A DNA stretch of 64,000 nucleotides from Microbacterium oxydans (lineage in GTDB: Bacteria; Actinomycetota; Actinomycetes; Actinomycetales; Microbacteriaceae). A program made the position numbers and the translations under genes. Under the pieces are notes generated by a model. That model was not told where the DNA came from, did not search any database, and was given only the letters and a program-made list of their open reading frames with translations. This document shows positions 28,160 through 37,007 of the stretch, one piece after another. Position 1 is the first letter of the stretch, and each line of letters begins with the position of its first letter. The DNA lies in the NCBI RefSeq assembly GCF_000956525.1, contig NZ_JYIW01000025.1, positions 186,001-250,000 of the forward strand, written 5' to 3'.

Positions 28160-29161
28160 GTGAACAGTGACTCCAAAATACCTCTGGCCCGACCCGTGAT
28201 CGGCTCGCTCGTGGAGCGGCATCTTGGTCTGCTGGTAAACGACATGGCCGATCTCACCGACGGGATGTACAACGCGGCCTATCGTCTCAGCCTGTCGGAC
28301 GGGTCTCAGGTCGTTCTGAAGGTCGCCCCACCGGACGATGCCCCTCGCCTTTGCTACGAGCATGGTCTGATGCGCTCTGAGGTGTCCTTCTATCGGCACG
28401 CCCGCGGGAGGGCTCCGGTGCCCGCGGTGCTTGCCAGTGACTTCAGTCGGCAGGTGGCCGACCGGGATATCGTCATCCTCTCCTTCCTTGACGGCGGGCC
28501 CCTCAATCGGGTCTCTGACTCGCTGACGTCTGCTGGGCGAGTTGCCGTGAGGTCACAGCTCGGGGAGGCGGCCGCTCAGCTCCACGCAGTGAAGGGGTCG
28601 AGCTTCGGATACGAACGGCCGGCGGATGGGCTGGTGCTGAGCGGGAGCTCGTGGGGCGAGGCGTTCCAGCGCATGTGGGACGCGGCGGTTTCGGATATCG
28701 ACCACTATCGTGTTCGCATCGATATTTCGACCGTAGATCTTCGCGCGGTGATCCGAGGTCATCTCGGACTACTCAACGAGGTGGACGAGCCCGCTCTGGT
28801 TCATTTCGACCTCTGGGACGGTAACGTCTTCGCATGTGCGGACGGTCACACCGCGAGGCTGAGTGGCATCATCGACGGCGAGCGGATGTTCTGGGGTGAT
28901 CCACTCGCCGACTTCGTGTCAACGTCCCTCTTTCGGGACCCTGCCGGCGACTCGGACTTCAACGCGGGATATGCCCGAGCGGGTGGGACCCGGTGGGAGT
29001 TCAATGAACAGCAGAGGACCCGGCTGGCGCTCTACACGGTGTATCTCTGCATGCTGATGCTCGCTGAAGCTGTTCCGCGCGGCTATAGCGGCCCGACCGT
29101 CGACGCGGATCAACGGTTCGTCGCGGACCGGCTGCACGAATCCCTACGGCTGTTGAGGTGA
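28160..29161 (+). CDS. Aminoglycoside phosphotransferase (APH)-fold kinase
   Basis: 333 residues, small-molecule kinase fold. ATP-lobe Lys in VVLKVAPP, catalytic loop LVHFDLWDGNVF (His-x-Asp-x4-Asn), and metal-binding GIIDGERMFWGDPLADF. The family phosphorylates sugars, homoserine, choline, antibiotics and others, so the name does not mean drug resistance. GTG start at 28160 with weak GAAAGAAA upstream. It lies 19 bases after the response regulator in the same direction and could be in that transcript; it may activate a released sugar, which is inference. Confidence 0.85.
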   Translation: MNSDSKIPLARPVIGSLVERHLGLLVNDMADLTDGMYNAAYRLSLSDGSQVVLKVAPPDDAPRLCYEHGLMRSEVSFYRHARGRAPVPAVLASDFSRQVADRDIVILSFLDGGPLNRVSDSLTSAGRVAVRSQLGEAAAQLHAVKGSSFGYERPADGLVLSGSSWGEAFQRMWDAAVSDIDHYRVRIDISTVDLRAVIRGHLGLLNEVDEPALVHFDLWDGNVFACADGHTARLSGIIDGERMFWGDPLADFVSTSLFRDPAGDSDFNAGYARAGGTRWEFNEQQRTRLALYTVYLCMLMLAEAVPRGYSGPTVDADQRFVADRLHESLRLLR

Positions 29162-29221
29162 GCTGACATCTCTCCTCGTTTCCGCACCGCTCTTCACGGG
29201 CCCAGCTGCGCTGCGAAAGCG

Positions 29222-29719
29222 CTACTCGGGCGGTCCAGCGGACACGCGGTCAACGACGCGGCCGAGCATCGTGGAGAAGGAGTGAAGCTCCTCAGGCTTC
29301 CAGTCGTCGAGTAGGCCCGCGAGTATCCGTTCGCCCTCGTCGAAGAGCGCGGTGGCCGCCGCGACTCCGTCCCGAGTCAGGGCGATGCGTGACGCGCGAG
29401 CATCGGTGGCCACCGCGACCCGTGCCGCGAACCCACCGAGAACAAGTCGATCCGCGATCTTGCTTACAGTGCCGCCGGACACGCGAAGTGCGAGTGCGAG
29501 CTCGCTTGGCCTCATCGGACCATTCAGCCCCAGTAATAACAACGCGGGGATATCCCTGGATTGGATGCGTACGCCGGCTCGTACCGCCATAGATGCTTGG
29601 AAATCCTCAGAGGTCCAGACCTGGACGAGCGTCATCAACGACGTCATCGTCGATGAGCGGAGGGTCGCGCTGAACGCCAGCTGCGCGGGGTCGGCATCAT
29701 GGTCCACTCGTCGTGGCAT
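29222..29719 (-). CDS. MarR-family transcriptional regulator
   Basis: 165 residues with a winged helix: RPSELALALRVSGGTVSKIADRL (the recognition helix region) and wing DARASRIALTRDG. Start ATG 29719 with AGGAGG five bases upstream; the frame's GTG at 29725 sits on that ribosome site and is unlikely. It diverges from the flavoprotein gene at 29870, and a perfect 14-bp palindrome lies just before its start. MarR regulators commonly sense phenolic or steroid-like ligands and control the divergent gene. Confidence 0.9.
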   Translation of the reverse strand: MPRRVDHDADPAQLAFSATLRSSTMTSLMTLVQVWTSEDFQASMAVRAGVRIQSRDIPALLLLGLNGPMRPSELALALRVSGGTVSKIADRLVLGGFAARVAVATDARASRIALTRDGVAAATALFDEGERILAGLLDDWKPEELHSFSTMLGRVVDRVSAGPPE

Positions 29720-29731
29720 CGTCACCTCCTA

Positions 29732-29745
29732 GGCAAGTACTTGCC
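29732..29745. promoter_or_regulatory. MarR operator candidate
   Basis: GGCAAGTACTTGCC is a perfect 14-bp palindrome 12 bases before the marR-type start in the 150-base divergent region; AAAATAGTTTGG follows. Typical of MarR autorepression. Confidence 0.7.
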
Positions 29746-29869
29746 AGCGTAAAATAGTTTGGTTAGCGTTGCAGTGCGTCTCGAATGAGTAGATCACGCA
29801 TTCGTCGAGGGATCATGCTCGTCGACTGCGCGGCGCTAGTAGCCGGGCCGCGGGCGGAAGGAAATCAGT

Positions 29870-31483
29870 ATGACATCCGGAACATTCGACCTCATCGTCG
29901 TGGGCTTTGGCGCCGCAGGAGTTGCAGCGGCCATCGAAGCGGCGGATGCGGGAGCGACGGTGCTTGCCATCGACCGCGGATTCGGTGGGGGAGCGACGGC
30001 GCTGTCAGGCGGCATCGTCTACGCCGGCGGCGGAACCCGCTACCAGAAGGCCGCGGGGGTCGACGATGACCCGGGCAATATGTTCCGATACCTGACGCAG
30101 GAAGTCCGTGGTGCAGTGAGCGACGACACTCTTCGTCGGTTCTGCGATGAGAGCGCCGAGACCATCTCATGGCTAGAGCGACAGGGAGCGTCGTTCCAGG
30201 CTTCGCTCGCCCCGTTCAAGACGTCGTATCCGACGGACCGCCACTATCTGTACTACTCAGGCAACGAAAAAGCACACCCCTATAAGAAGCACGCGCGGCC
30301 TGCTCCGCGTGGGCACCGGCAGATCGCGAAGGGACTCGGCTCCGGCAAAGTTCTGTACTCGCGACTGAAGGCGAGCGCGCTGAAGAAAGGCGTCGTTTTC
30401 CTGCCGCACACCACGGTCGACGAACTCATCGTTGAGGACGGCACGGTTGTGGGAGTTCGCTACCGGTCAGCGGATGAGCGCAACCTGCCTGCCAGCTACG
30501 CCCGCCGTAGCGTCCTCGCTGCAAAGGCGGGGAACTGGGCGCCGGCAATCGGGGAGCGCGTCGCCGCGACTCTGCATCGAGATTGGGAGGGTGCGGCTCG
30601 GCCAGGAGAGGCACGCGGTCATGCTGTGCTTCTCTCCGGGGGTGGCTTTGTGCATAACCCTGAGTGGATGAAGAAATGGTCGGGACCGTACCGAGACATC
30701 TCACCGCTCGGGACAGCGGCAGACGACGGCGGAGTGATCTCCCTCGGACTGACTGCAGGCGGTGCGACGGACCACATGGACCGCATGACCGCGTGGCGCT
30801 TCATCAACCCCCCGAGCGCCATGGCTGAGGGCGTGGTCGTCGACGGTGCGGGGCAGCGAATCGCGAACGAGGACCTCTACGGCGCGACGTTCGCAGACCA
30901 CATGGTGCGCGAACATGATGCGCGGGGATACCTGATCCTCGATTCGAAGCAGTGGCGCAAAGCACGCAGGCAGATTCGCACGCAGACCAACAGCTTCCAG
31001 CTTCTGCAGCTGCTCTACCTCTACACGATTGGTCATCGGAAGGGTCGTGATCTCAGCGCCCTTGCCCGCAAGCTCGACCTTCCCGTGAACGCAACCGCCG
31101 CGACGATCACCGCATACAACTCCGGAATACTGTCGGGTGCGGGAGATCCCGCGGGGAAGGCGCCGGAACTCTCCTCCACCGTGATGTCGGGACCGTTCTT
31201 CGCCGTTGACCTCTCAGTCAAGAACTCGCCGTTCTACCCGGCTCCGGGGCTCACCTTGGGTGGTCTCAAAGTGGACGAGCAGTCGGGCGGTGTGCTCACC
31301 GAATCTGGACAGGTGATTCCGGGTCTGTTCGCAGCGGGAAGAAGCGCAGTCGGTGTGTGTTCTGTCGGCTACATCAGTGGCTTGTCTATCGCTGATTGCT
31401 TCTTCTCGGGACGACGGGTAGGACGAATCGTGGCGCGAGCCGTCGAGGGTACGGCGGATCCGGCGGAATCAGCCGCACTCTGA
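29870..31483 (+). CDS. FAD-dependent 3-ketosteroid dehydrogenase-like flavoprotein
   Basis: 537 residues, FAD_binding_2 family (fumarate reductase/KstD type). Rossmann start DLIVVGFGAAGVAAAIEAAD at residues 7-26, substrate-loop GGGATALSGGIVYAGGG, and C-terminal FAD contact LFAAGRSAVGVCSVGYISGLS then ADCFFSGRRVG. That C-terminus is closer to the 3-ketosteroid delta4(5alpha)-dehydrogenase type than to KstD itself, but other substrates are possible. GAAGGAAA lies before the ATG. It is followed after 63 bases by a second flavoprotein in the same direction, and diverges from the MarR gene that probably controls it. Confidence 0.82.
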   Translation: MTSGTFDLIVVGFGAAGVAAAIEAADAGATVLAIDRGFGGGATALSGGIVYAGGGTRYQKAAGVDDDPGNMFRYLTQEVRGAVSDDTLRRFCDESAETISWLERQGASFQASLAPFKTSYPTDRHYLYYSGNEKAHPYKKHARPAPRGHRQIAKGLGSGKVLYSRLKASALKKGVVFLPHTTVDELIVEDGTVVGVRYRSADERNLPASYARRSVLAAKAGNWAPAIGERVAATLHRDWEGAARPGEARGHAVLLSGGGFVHNPEWMKKWSGPYRDISPLGTAADDGGVISLGLTAGGATDHMDRMTAWRFINPPSAMAEGVVVDGAGQRIANEDLYGATFADHMVREHDARGYLILDSKQWRKARRQIRTQTNSFQLLQLLYLYTIGHRKGRDLSALARKLDLPVNATAATITAYNSGILSGAGDPAGKAPELSSTVMSGPFFAVDLSVKNSPFYPAPGLTLGGLKVDEQSGGVLTESGQVIPGLFAAGRSAVGVCSVGYISGLSIADCFFSGRRVGRIVARAVEGTADPAESAAL

Positions 31484-31546
31484 GCCACGGGCAGCGGGAC
31501 CCGTTTATCCCGCCGGCACCACTGAGCAACGATGCACGGAGGCATG

Positions 31547-33235
31547 ATGAACACAATCGACACCGAGGGCCCGAGCGCCCACGACATTACCGTCGACGTT
31601 CTCGTCGTAGGGTCCGGAACCGGGATGGCGGCCGCACTCGCCGGACACGAGCTCGGCCTGGAATGCCTCGTCATCGAGAAGACGCCCTTTGTCGGAGGAT
31701 CCACAGCCCGTTCGGGCGGTGCGTTCTGGGTCCCGGGGAACGACACGCTTCGCCAGGGGCGCGCTCCGGAGACCGAGGCGTCCGCCCACCGATATCTCGA
31801 GGCTGTGGTGGACGATGAGTCGCGGAGGAGACGGTGGGAGGCGTTCCTCGAGCACGGACGGGACGCCGTCGCAACGCTCGCGCGCACCACACCACTGGGC
31901 TTCTTCTGGGCGCGGGGCTACTCCGACTACCACCCCGAGAACCCCGGCGGTTCTGCGATTGGTCGCACCTGCGAGAGTCGACCATTCAACACATCGCGAT
32001 TGGGTAGGGAGAAAGGCAGACTGCGTCCTGGCGTGCTCGAAGCCCCCATTCCGATGCCCGTGACGGGGGCTGACTACAAATGGCTGAATCTCATGACGAG
32101 AACACCCCTGCGGTCATTGCCGAAAGTCGTTCGCAGAGCCGTGCAAGGGATAGCCGGCGCTGCGTTCGGGCGCACATACGTTGCGGGTGGGCAGGCGCTG
32201 GCCGCCGGAATGTTCGCGGGCCTCGTAAAGGCACGTGTTCCCGTATGGACTCGAACCGCGCTTGTCGAGCTTGTCTACGACGGCCGTCGGGTCACCGGCG
32301 CGGTCATCGACCAGGATGGCACGACGGCCACCATTCACACGCGACGGGGAGTCGTTCTGGCGAGCGGAGGGTTCGACCACAACACTCGCATGCGCCACGA
32401 TTATCAATCCACGGCACTCATCCCGCACGCGAGCCTTGGAGCAGAAGGTAACACCGGAGACGCCATCGTTGCGGCCACCGCTCTAGGGGCAGGCACAGAC
32501 CTCATGGGCGAAGCCTGGTGGTTCCCCGCTGTCGCGCCGCTCGCCGGCGGTCAGCCTGGCGTTCTCCTCGCGGAGCGATCCTTGCCCGGTTCTCTCATCG
32601 TCGATGAGACGGGCTCCCGGTTCATCAATGAGGCGACGGACTACATGACTTTCGGGCAGCGAGTTCTCGCCAGAGAACGGGGCGGGAACCCGGTCCAATC
32701 GATGTGGCTCGTGTTCGATCAGCAGTACAAGAACAACTACTTGCTCGCGGGGTCGGTGTTCCCGAGGATGCCGCTTCCCCGGGCCTGGTACGAGCAGGGT
32801 GTCGCGGTCACCGCTCAGACAGCCAACGATCTGGCAGCCAAAATGGACGTCTCCGACGCGAGGTTCGCGAGCACTATCGAGCGCTTCAACCTGCTCGCCG
32901 CGTCGGGAAACGACTACGACTTCCACCGAGGGCAAAGCGCCTACGACCGTTACTACGGTGACCCTACCGTGCAGCCGAACCCCAACCTTCGTCCCCTGAG
33001 CGGAACTCTGTACGCCGTTCGCGTCGTCCTGTCGGATCTTGGGACGTGCGGCGGGCTCACGGTCGACGAACGTGCTCGCGTGCTTCGCAAGGACGGATCC
33101 GAGATTGAAGGGTTGTACGCCATCGGAAACACAGCGGCGAACGCCTTCGGCCGTCGCTACCCGGGCGCGGGTGCGACCATCGGCCAAGGCATTGTGTTCG
33201 GCTACGTCGCAGCAAGGGACCTCGCGCGGGTTTAG
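31547..33235 (+). CDS. 3-oxosteroid 1-dehydrogenase (KstD)-like flavoprotein
   Basis: 562 residues. KstD marks: DVLVVGSGTGMAAALAGHEL, FVGGSTARSGGAFWVPGN, and the end block LYAVRVVLSDLGTCGG with the catalytic-type Tyr, ARVLRKDG, IEGLYAIGN and YPGAGATIGQG. KstD enzymes put a 1,2-double bond into the A ring of 3-ketosteroids with FAD. I start at ATG 31547, four bases after GGAGG; an upstream ATG at 31532 has no ribosome site. With the preceding flavoprotein it suggests attack on ring A of a steroid. Related enzymes act on other cyclic ketones, so the substrate is not proven. Confidence 0.87.
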   Translation: MNTIDTEGPSAHDITVDVLVVGSGTGMAAALAGHELGLECLVIEKTPFVGGSTARSGGAFWVPGNDTLRQGRAPETEASAHRYLEAVVDDESRRRRWEAFLEHGRDAVATLARTTPLGFFWARGYSDYHPENPGGSAIGRTCESRPFNTSRLGREKGRLRPGVLEAPIPMPVTGADYKWLNLMTRTPLRSLPKVVRRAVQGIAGAAFGRTYVAGGQALAAGMFAGLVKARVPVWTRTALVELVYDGRRVTGAVIDQDGTTATIHTRRGVVLASGGFDHNTRMRHDYQSTALIPHASLGAEGNTGDAIVAATALGAGTDLMGEAWWFPAVAPLAGGQPGVLLAERSLPGSLIVDETGSRFINEATDYMTFGQRVLARERGGNPVQSMWLVFDQQYKNNYLLAGSVFPRMPLPRAWYEQGVAVTAQTANDLAAKMDVSDARFASTIERFNLLAASGNDYDFHRGQSAYDRYYGDPTVQPNPNLRPLSGTLYAVRVVLSDLGTCGGLTVDERARVLRKDGSEIEGLYAIGNTAANAFGRRYPGAGATIGQGIVFGYVAARDLARV

Positions 33236-33316
33236 CAAAGCCTTTCCGGGGCGATGAGCTCGATACTCATTCGATATATGCTGGCGCGCCTCCCTCGGTC
33301 ACTCAGAGGCTCGTGT

Positions 33317-33348
33317 CTTCGGCCCTTCCCGTCGGGGAAGGGCCGAAG
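33317..33348. terminator. Bidirectional terminator between KstD-like and esterase genes
   Basis: A perfect 14-bp stem (CTTCGGCCCTTCCC and its complement) with loop GTCG. It serves two convergent genes; the rest of the 293-base gap (33236-33528) shows no gene. Confidence 0.9.
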
Positions 33349-33528
33349 GCCTGAAGATGGCTGCCCAGGAACGTAGTCGCTACCCCTCCTGCTCTGCGGC
33401 AGTCAGAGGACCGAAGGATCACTCCGCTGGAGGTCCGCTCGCCGCCATCCGGTGACAGTGCGGCACTCGACCTTCGTCAAGCACCTCGAGGTGGCGACGC
33501 ACTATGGAATTGCCCCGCTCCGCTCGCG

Positions 33529-34950
33529 CTAGCCTGTGGTCTCTTCGGGTGTCAGGCTTTTCTCCAGGAACGCGATCTTCCTCTCGTTGTATTGGTCTCG
33601 CCACGGCGAGACCTCGGACATGTAACCGTGAACGAGTACCGCGTCACGGACCGGCGGAATAAGCAGTTCGTTGTCCACGCCCGCCGCATCGAGTTTCGCT
33701 GAGAGGTCACGCGCCTGGTCGGGGAAGGATCCCGTGTTGCCGTCAGCGATGAACGCGGGCGGCCAGGCACTGTTCGCGTAGGTGATGATGTTCGATTGCG
33801 CGATAGTGTCCCGGGACGTGCCGACGTAGGAGCGTAATGCGAGATCGAAGAGGAGATCCCTCGAGAGCTCGGGCAACTGCGTGGCGCCTGCTCTACTGGC
33901 GTCCAAGGCGGCGCTGTCCAACACCACAGCTTTCAGGGCATCGACGTTGATGGTCGCTTCGATGCCCGCTTCTTCGGCATAGGCCGGATCTGTCTGAATG
34001 TTCACGTATTGGCCGACGATGTGACCCCCCGCGCTGCTGCCCGACAACACGACTGCATCCATGTTCAGTCCCAGCTCGTCCGCGTGCACGGTCAGATACT
34101 GGATGGCTTCTCCGAGTTGCCTGACGGGCACGGGGTATGGCACCTGAGGGGCGAGTCCGTAATTGATGGCGACGACGTTGTACCCATTTTCGAGGAGGGG
34201 TTGGCTGTTCACTGCGAACATCGCTGACTCGGAGACCGGGGAGTTCGGGTCTCCTGTCGCCTTGTCGCCGATGATGAAGCCACCGCCGTGAACGACCACG
34301 AATGTCGGACGGTCGACGGTGGGGTCGTTGTCAGCGATGTAGACGTCGAGGTAGCTGTTCGGGTAGGTCGAGCCATACTGCAGGACACTGGTGAGTTGCA
34401 CGCCCTTCTCGACCCTTGTCTCGGTGGGCGCATGTGGCTCAAAGGAATTGCCCGAAGCGGACGATTCTTGAAGCGCAACCGCGACCGGAGTCGGGTCGAT
34501 GGCAACGACGGTCATACCTGCCGAGAGGAGAACCGCAAGACTGCCCGCGACCAACCCGGTTGCGCGAGTGATAACGGTCAGAACCGACCGATGTTCGGAT
34601 CTCTTTCGTCGATTCTGAGACCATGCGATGACCCACAACGCGACGGTCAAGACGATGGTAATGACGAGCGCTGCGATGAACAGCACGTATTGCAACGTCG
34701 CGATCCACAGCAGCTGGGAAACTGCGCCGGCGCCAGCGACTACCGCCACCGCGATCCGCCGCGCGTCCCGCTGTCGACGCAGAATGGCGACGGCGATGAT
34801 GATCGACAAGGCAGCGGAGGCGAAGGCGAGGGGAACACGGTGCCTGACGATGAAGAACTCGAGCCACATCAGCAGCATCGATGCAAGGCCGAAAAGGATG
34901 AGGCCGACGGTCTCGTTCCTTCCTCTAGAAGGCAGCCTGGGATGTCGCAT
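33529..34950 (-). CDS. Membrane-anchored alpha/beta hydrolase (esterase)
   Basis: 473 residues. The first 150 hold four or five hydrophobic helices (VGLILFGLASMLLMWLEFFI onward), the rest is a carboxylesterase-type hydrolase with oxyanion motif VVVHGGGFI, nucleophile elbow SGSSAGG, and a late catalytic His in VHGYM. Start ATG 34950 with GAAGGAG at good spacing; the frame open to 35634 is only a shadow of the next gene. It is closely related to the soluble hydrolase upstream (shared PNSYLDVY, ADGN.GSFPDQARDL), so a tandem duplication gained a membrane domain. Last gene of the seven-gene operon from 40599; only two bases separate it from its neighbour. Confidence 0.87.
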   Translation of the reverse strand: MRHPRLPSRGRNETVGLILFGLASMLLMWLEFFIVRHRVPLAFASAALSIIIAVAILRRQRDARRIAVAVVAGAGAVSQLLWIATLQYVLFIAALVITIVLTVALWVIAWSQNRRKRSEHRSVLTVITRATGLVAGSLAVLLSAGMTVVAIDPTPVAVALQESSASGNSFEPHAPTETRVEKGVQLTSVLQYGSTYPNSYLDVYIADNDPTVDRPTFVVVHGGGFIIGDKATGDPNSPVSESAMFAVNSQPLLENGYNVVAINYGLAPQVPYPVPVRQLGEAIQYLTVHADELGLNMDAVVLSGSSAGGHIVGQYVNIQTDPAYAEEAGIEATINVDALKAVVLDSAALDASRAGATQLPELSRDLLFDLALRSYVGTSRDTIAQSNIITYANSAWPPAFIADGNTGSFPDQARDLSAKLDAAGVDNELLIPPVRDAVLVHGYMSEVSPWRDQYNERKIAFLEKSLTPEETTG

Positions 34951-34952
34951 GT

Positions 34953-35978
34953 TCACTCCTTCTCTGTCCCCACCGGGTTGGTGCTCAAGCGGGCGGTGAG
35001 GAAGCGGACTTTCTGCTGGTTGTATTCGTCGGTCAAGGGTGACGGCGATTGCATGAAGCCGTGCTCGACCGGCCCCTGGGCTTGAGGAAGGTGCAGTTCG
35101 TTGCACACGTCCAAGCCATTCAGTCGCTCGTGAAGGTCCCTGGCCTGATCGGGGAACGACCCCGCGTTCCCGTCCGCGAGAAAAGTGGGAGGAAAGTGGC
35201 GACTGACGTGTGCCGTCACATCTGCTTCTGCCCACACCGCGCGCCGTGATCCGAGGTAGACACGACGGGCCAACGCGAACAGGTAGCTCTGACGCGGCGC
35301 GGGCGCTTGTGGACGACCAATGCGCTCGACGTCCAATGCGGCACTGTCCAACACGACGGCAAGGAGCGTGCCCGTCATCACAGGTTCGAGGCCTATCGCT
35401 CGGGCATAGCCGCTGTTTGTCTCGATGTTCACGAACTGCCCGACTATCTGACCGCCGGCGCTGATACCCGCCAGGACGACTCGACTCATGTCGATCCCAT
35501 ACGCACCGCCCTCGCGCTGCAAGAAGGAGACCGCTTCCGACAGCTGCAAGACCGGTGTGGGGTAGCAATGCTCCGGTGCCAGCGCGTAACCGACGGACAC
35601 GACGTTGAAGCCCGCGTCGAGCATGGGCCGACATATGACTTCGAAGTCTCCGACCGGGCCTGCGGAGGGGTCGCCGCTCGCCTTGCTTCCGATGATGAAT
35701 CCACCACCGTGGACGAACACATAGGTCGGGCGAACAGTCGTGGTGTCGGCGTCCGTGACGTACACGTCCAGATAGCTGTTAGGAAATCTGGACCCGTACG
35801 CCACGTCGCTGATGCGGAGCGCGCCATACCTGGTGCGCTGTTGCCGACCTCGTTCGCCCGCCGGCGTGAAGCTATTTCCGAATCCGAGCTTCCTTTGAAG
35901 GGCGGTCGCTATCGCTTTGGGTGCGATGTGCGCCAGTGCCTCACTCAGGGATGTGCGTGGCGAACGTGTCGTTTTCAT
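34953..35978 (-). CDS. Alpha/beta hydrolase (esterase), soluble paralog
   Basis: 341 residues. HSL/carboxylesterase-type marks FVHGGGFIIG, GISAGG with nucleophile Ser, and EHGFM with the likely catalytic His. No signal peptide or helix. It cleaves esters of carboxylic acids; the acyl or alcohol part is unknown. It follows the ABC permease by 27 bases and ends two bases before the membrane paralog. The pair shares about half its residues over 300 positions. Confidence 0.88.
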   Translation of the reverse strand: MKTTRSPRTSLSEALAHIAPKAIATALQRKLGFGNSFTPAGERGRQQRTRYGALRISDVAYGSRFPNSYLDVYVTDADTTTVRPTYVFVHGGGFIIGSKASGDPSAGPVGDFEVICRPMLDAGFNVVSVGYALAPEHCYPTPVLQLSEAVSFLQREGGAYGIDMSRVVLAGISAGGQIVGQFVNIETNSGYARAIGLEPVMTGTLLAVVLDSAALDVERIGRPQAPAPRQSYLFALARRVYLGSRRAVWAEADVTAHVSRHFPPTFLADGNAGSFPDQARDLHERLNGLDVCNELHLPQAQGPVEHGFMQSPSPLTDEYNQQKVRFLTARLSTNPVGTEKE

Positions 35979-36005
35979 AGTTCCTACCCGTGTCGGTTTT
36001 CGCTG

Positions 36006-37007
36006 CTATCTTCCCGAACGGAACTGGCGCTTGCGTCGGAATTGATCGATGCAGACAGCGCCGGCGAGGATGACACCGACGAAGATGTTCTGCATGAGGG
36101 GGTTGACCCCGCTTGTCGCGAGACCGTTGTTGATGACGGCGAACAGCAACGCCCCCAGCGCGCTTCCCGTGATACTTCCGATACCACCGAAGAGGCTGGT
36201 GCCCCCGATGATGATCGCGGTGAGGACCTGGAAGGTGAGCGCGTTGCCTCCGGCGAGGGGCGAGGCGCTGAAGATGCGGGACGCGCCAAGAATGCCCGCG
36301 AGTGCAGCAACCCCGCCGCTGGTGGCGAAGAGCACAAGGTCGACGCGGCCGACCTTGATGCCGTTTGCGAGCGCGGCCTTCCGATTGCCTCCCGTTGCGC
36401 GTACGTCGTAGCCGAACGCCGTGTGCTCGAGGACAAGATGGAAGATCACTCCGATTGCGGCGGCAATGAAGATGAGGTTCGGGATGCCGAGGATGCTGCC
36501 ACTTCCGATGTTCGTGAAAGCCTCCGGGAATCCGAACACGTCGCGGCCGCCCGTGATGACGACCGCAACACCAGTGGCGATGAAGAACATCGCAAGCGAC
36601 GCGATGAGCGACGGGACCTCAAGGAACACCGCTAGCGCCCCCGTCATCAGCCCTGCAATAGCACCCACAGCCATGCCGACGAGGATTGCCAGCGGCCAGG
36701 GGAGTCCCGCGACCATACTCAATCCGGCCACAACCGCTCCGAGGGCGTAGATGGCGCCGATAGAGAGGTCGAGGCCGCCTGCGACGATGACGAGAGTGAC
36801 GGGGCACGCCACGATGAAGTACAGCGTTGCCGAGCGCAGGATCTCCAGCCAGTTCGCGCCGGACATGAAGGCCGGGTTCGTGACCTGGAACGCGATTGCC
36901 AGCAGGGCGATGACAACGATGAGTCCGATGAGCTGGGAGTAGCGACTCAGATCCAGCTTCGTGTGAGCCCGGTGACGCGGTCGAGCGGGGGCGGTTGTAG
37001 TGGTCAT
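36006..37007 (-). CDS. Ribose-type (CUT2) ABC transporter permease
   Basis: 333 residues, 8-10 helices, RbsC/BPD_transp_2 family: GGLDLSIGAIYALGAVVAG near residue 75 and GGTSLFGGIGSITGSALGALL near residue 265 are signature blocks. Its ATG overlaps the ATPase stop (ATGA). With the ATPase and lipoprotein it forms a complete importer that carries only one permease and one ATPase gene. Confidence 0.93.
   Translation of the reverse strand: MTTTTAPARPRHRAHTKLDLSRYSQLIGLIVVIALLAIAFQVTNPAFMSGANWLEILRSATLYFIVACPVTLVIVAGGLDLSIGAIYALGAVVAGLSMVAGLPWPLAILVGMAVGAIAGLMTGALAVFLEVPSLIASLAMFFIATGVAVVITGGRDVFGFPEAFTNIGSGSILGIPNLIFIAAAIGVIFHLVLEHTAFGYDVRATGGNRKAALANGIKVGRVDLVLFATSGGVAALAGILGASRIFSASPLAGGNALTFQVLTAIIIGGTSLFGGIGSITGSALGALLFAVINNGLATSGVNPLMQNIFVGVILAGAVCIDQFRRKRQFRSGR

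Noticed and set aside
28160..29161. Aminoglycoside resistance gene
   Set aside because: Only the general kinase fold is shown; nothing in the context points to antibiotics.
34951..35634. Long N-terminal extension of the membrane esterase frame
   Set aside because: It overlaps the soluble esterase gene in another frame, lacks family similarity, and the ATG at 34950 has a strong ribosome site.
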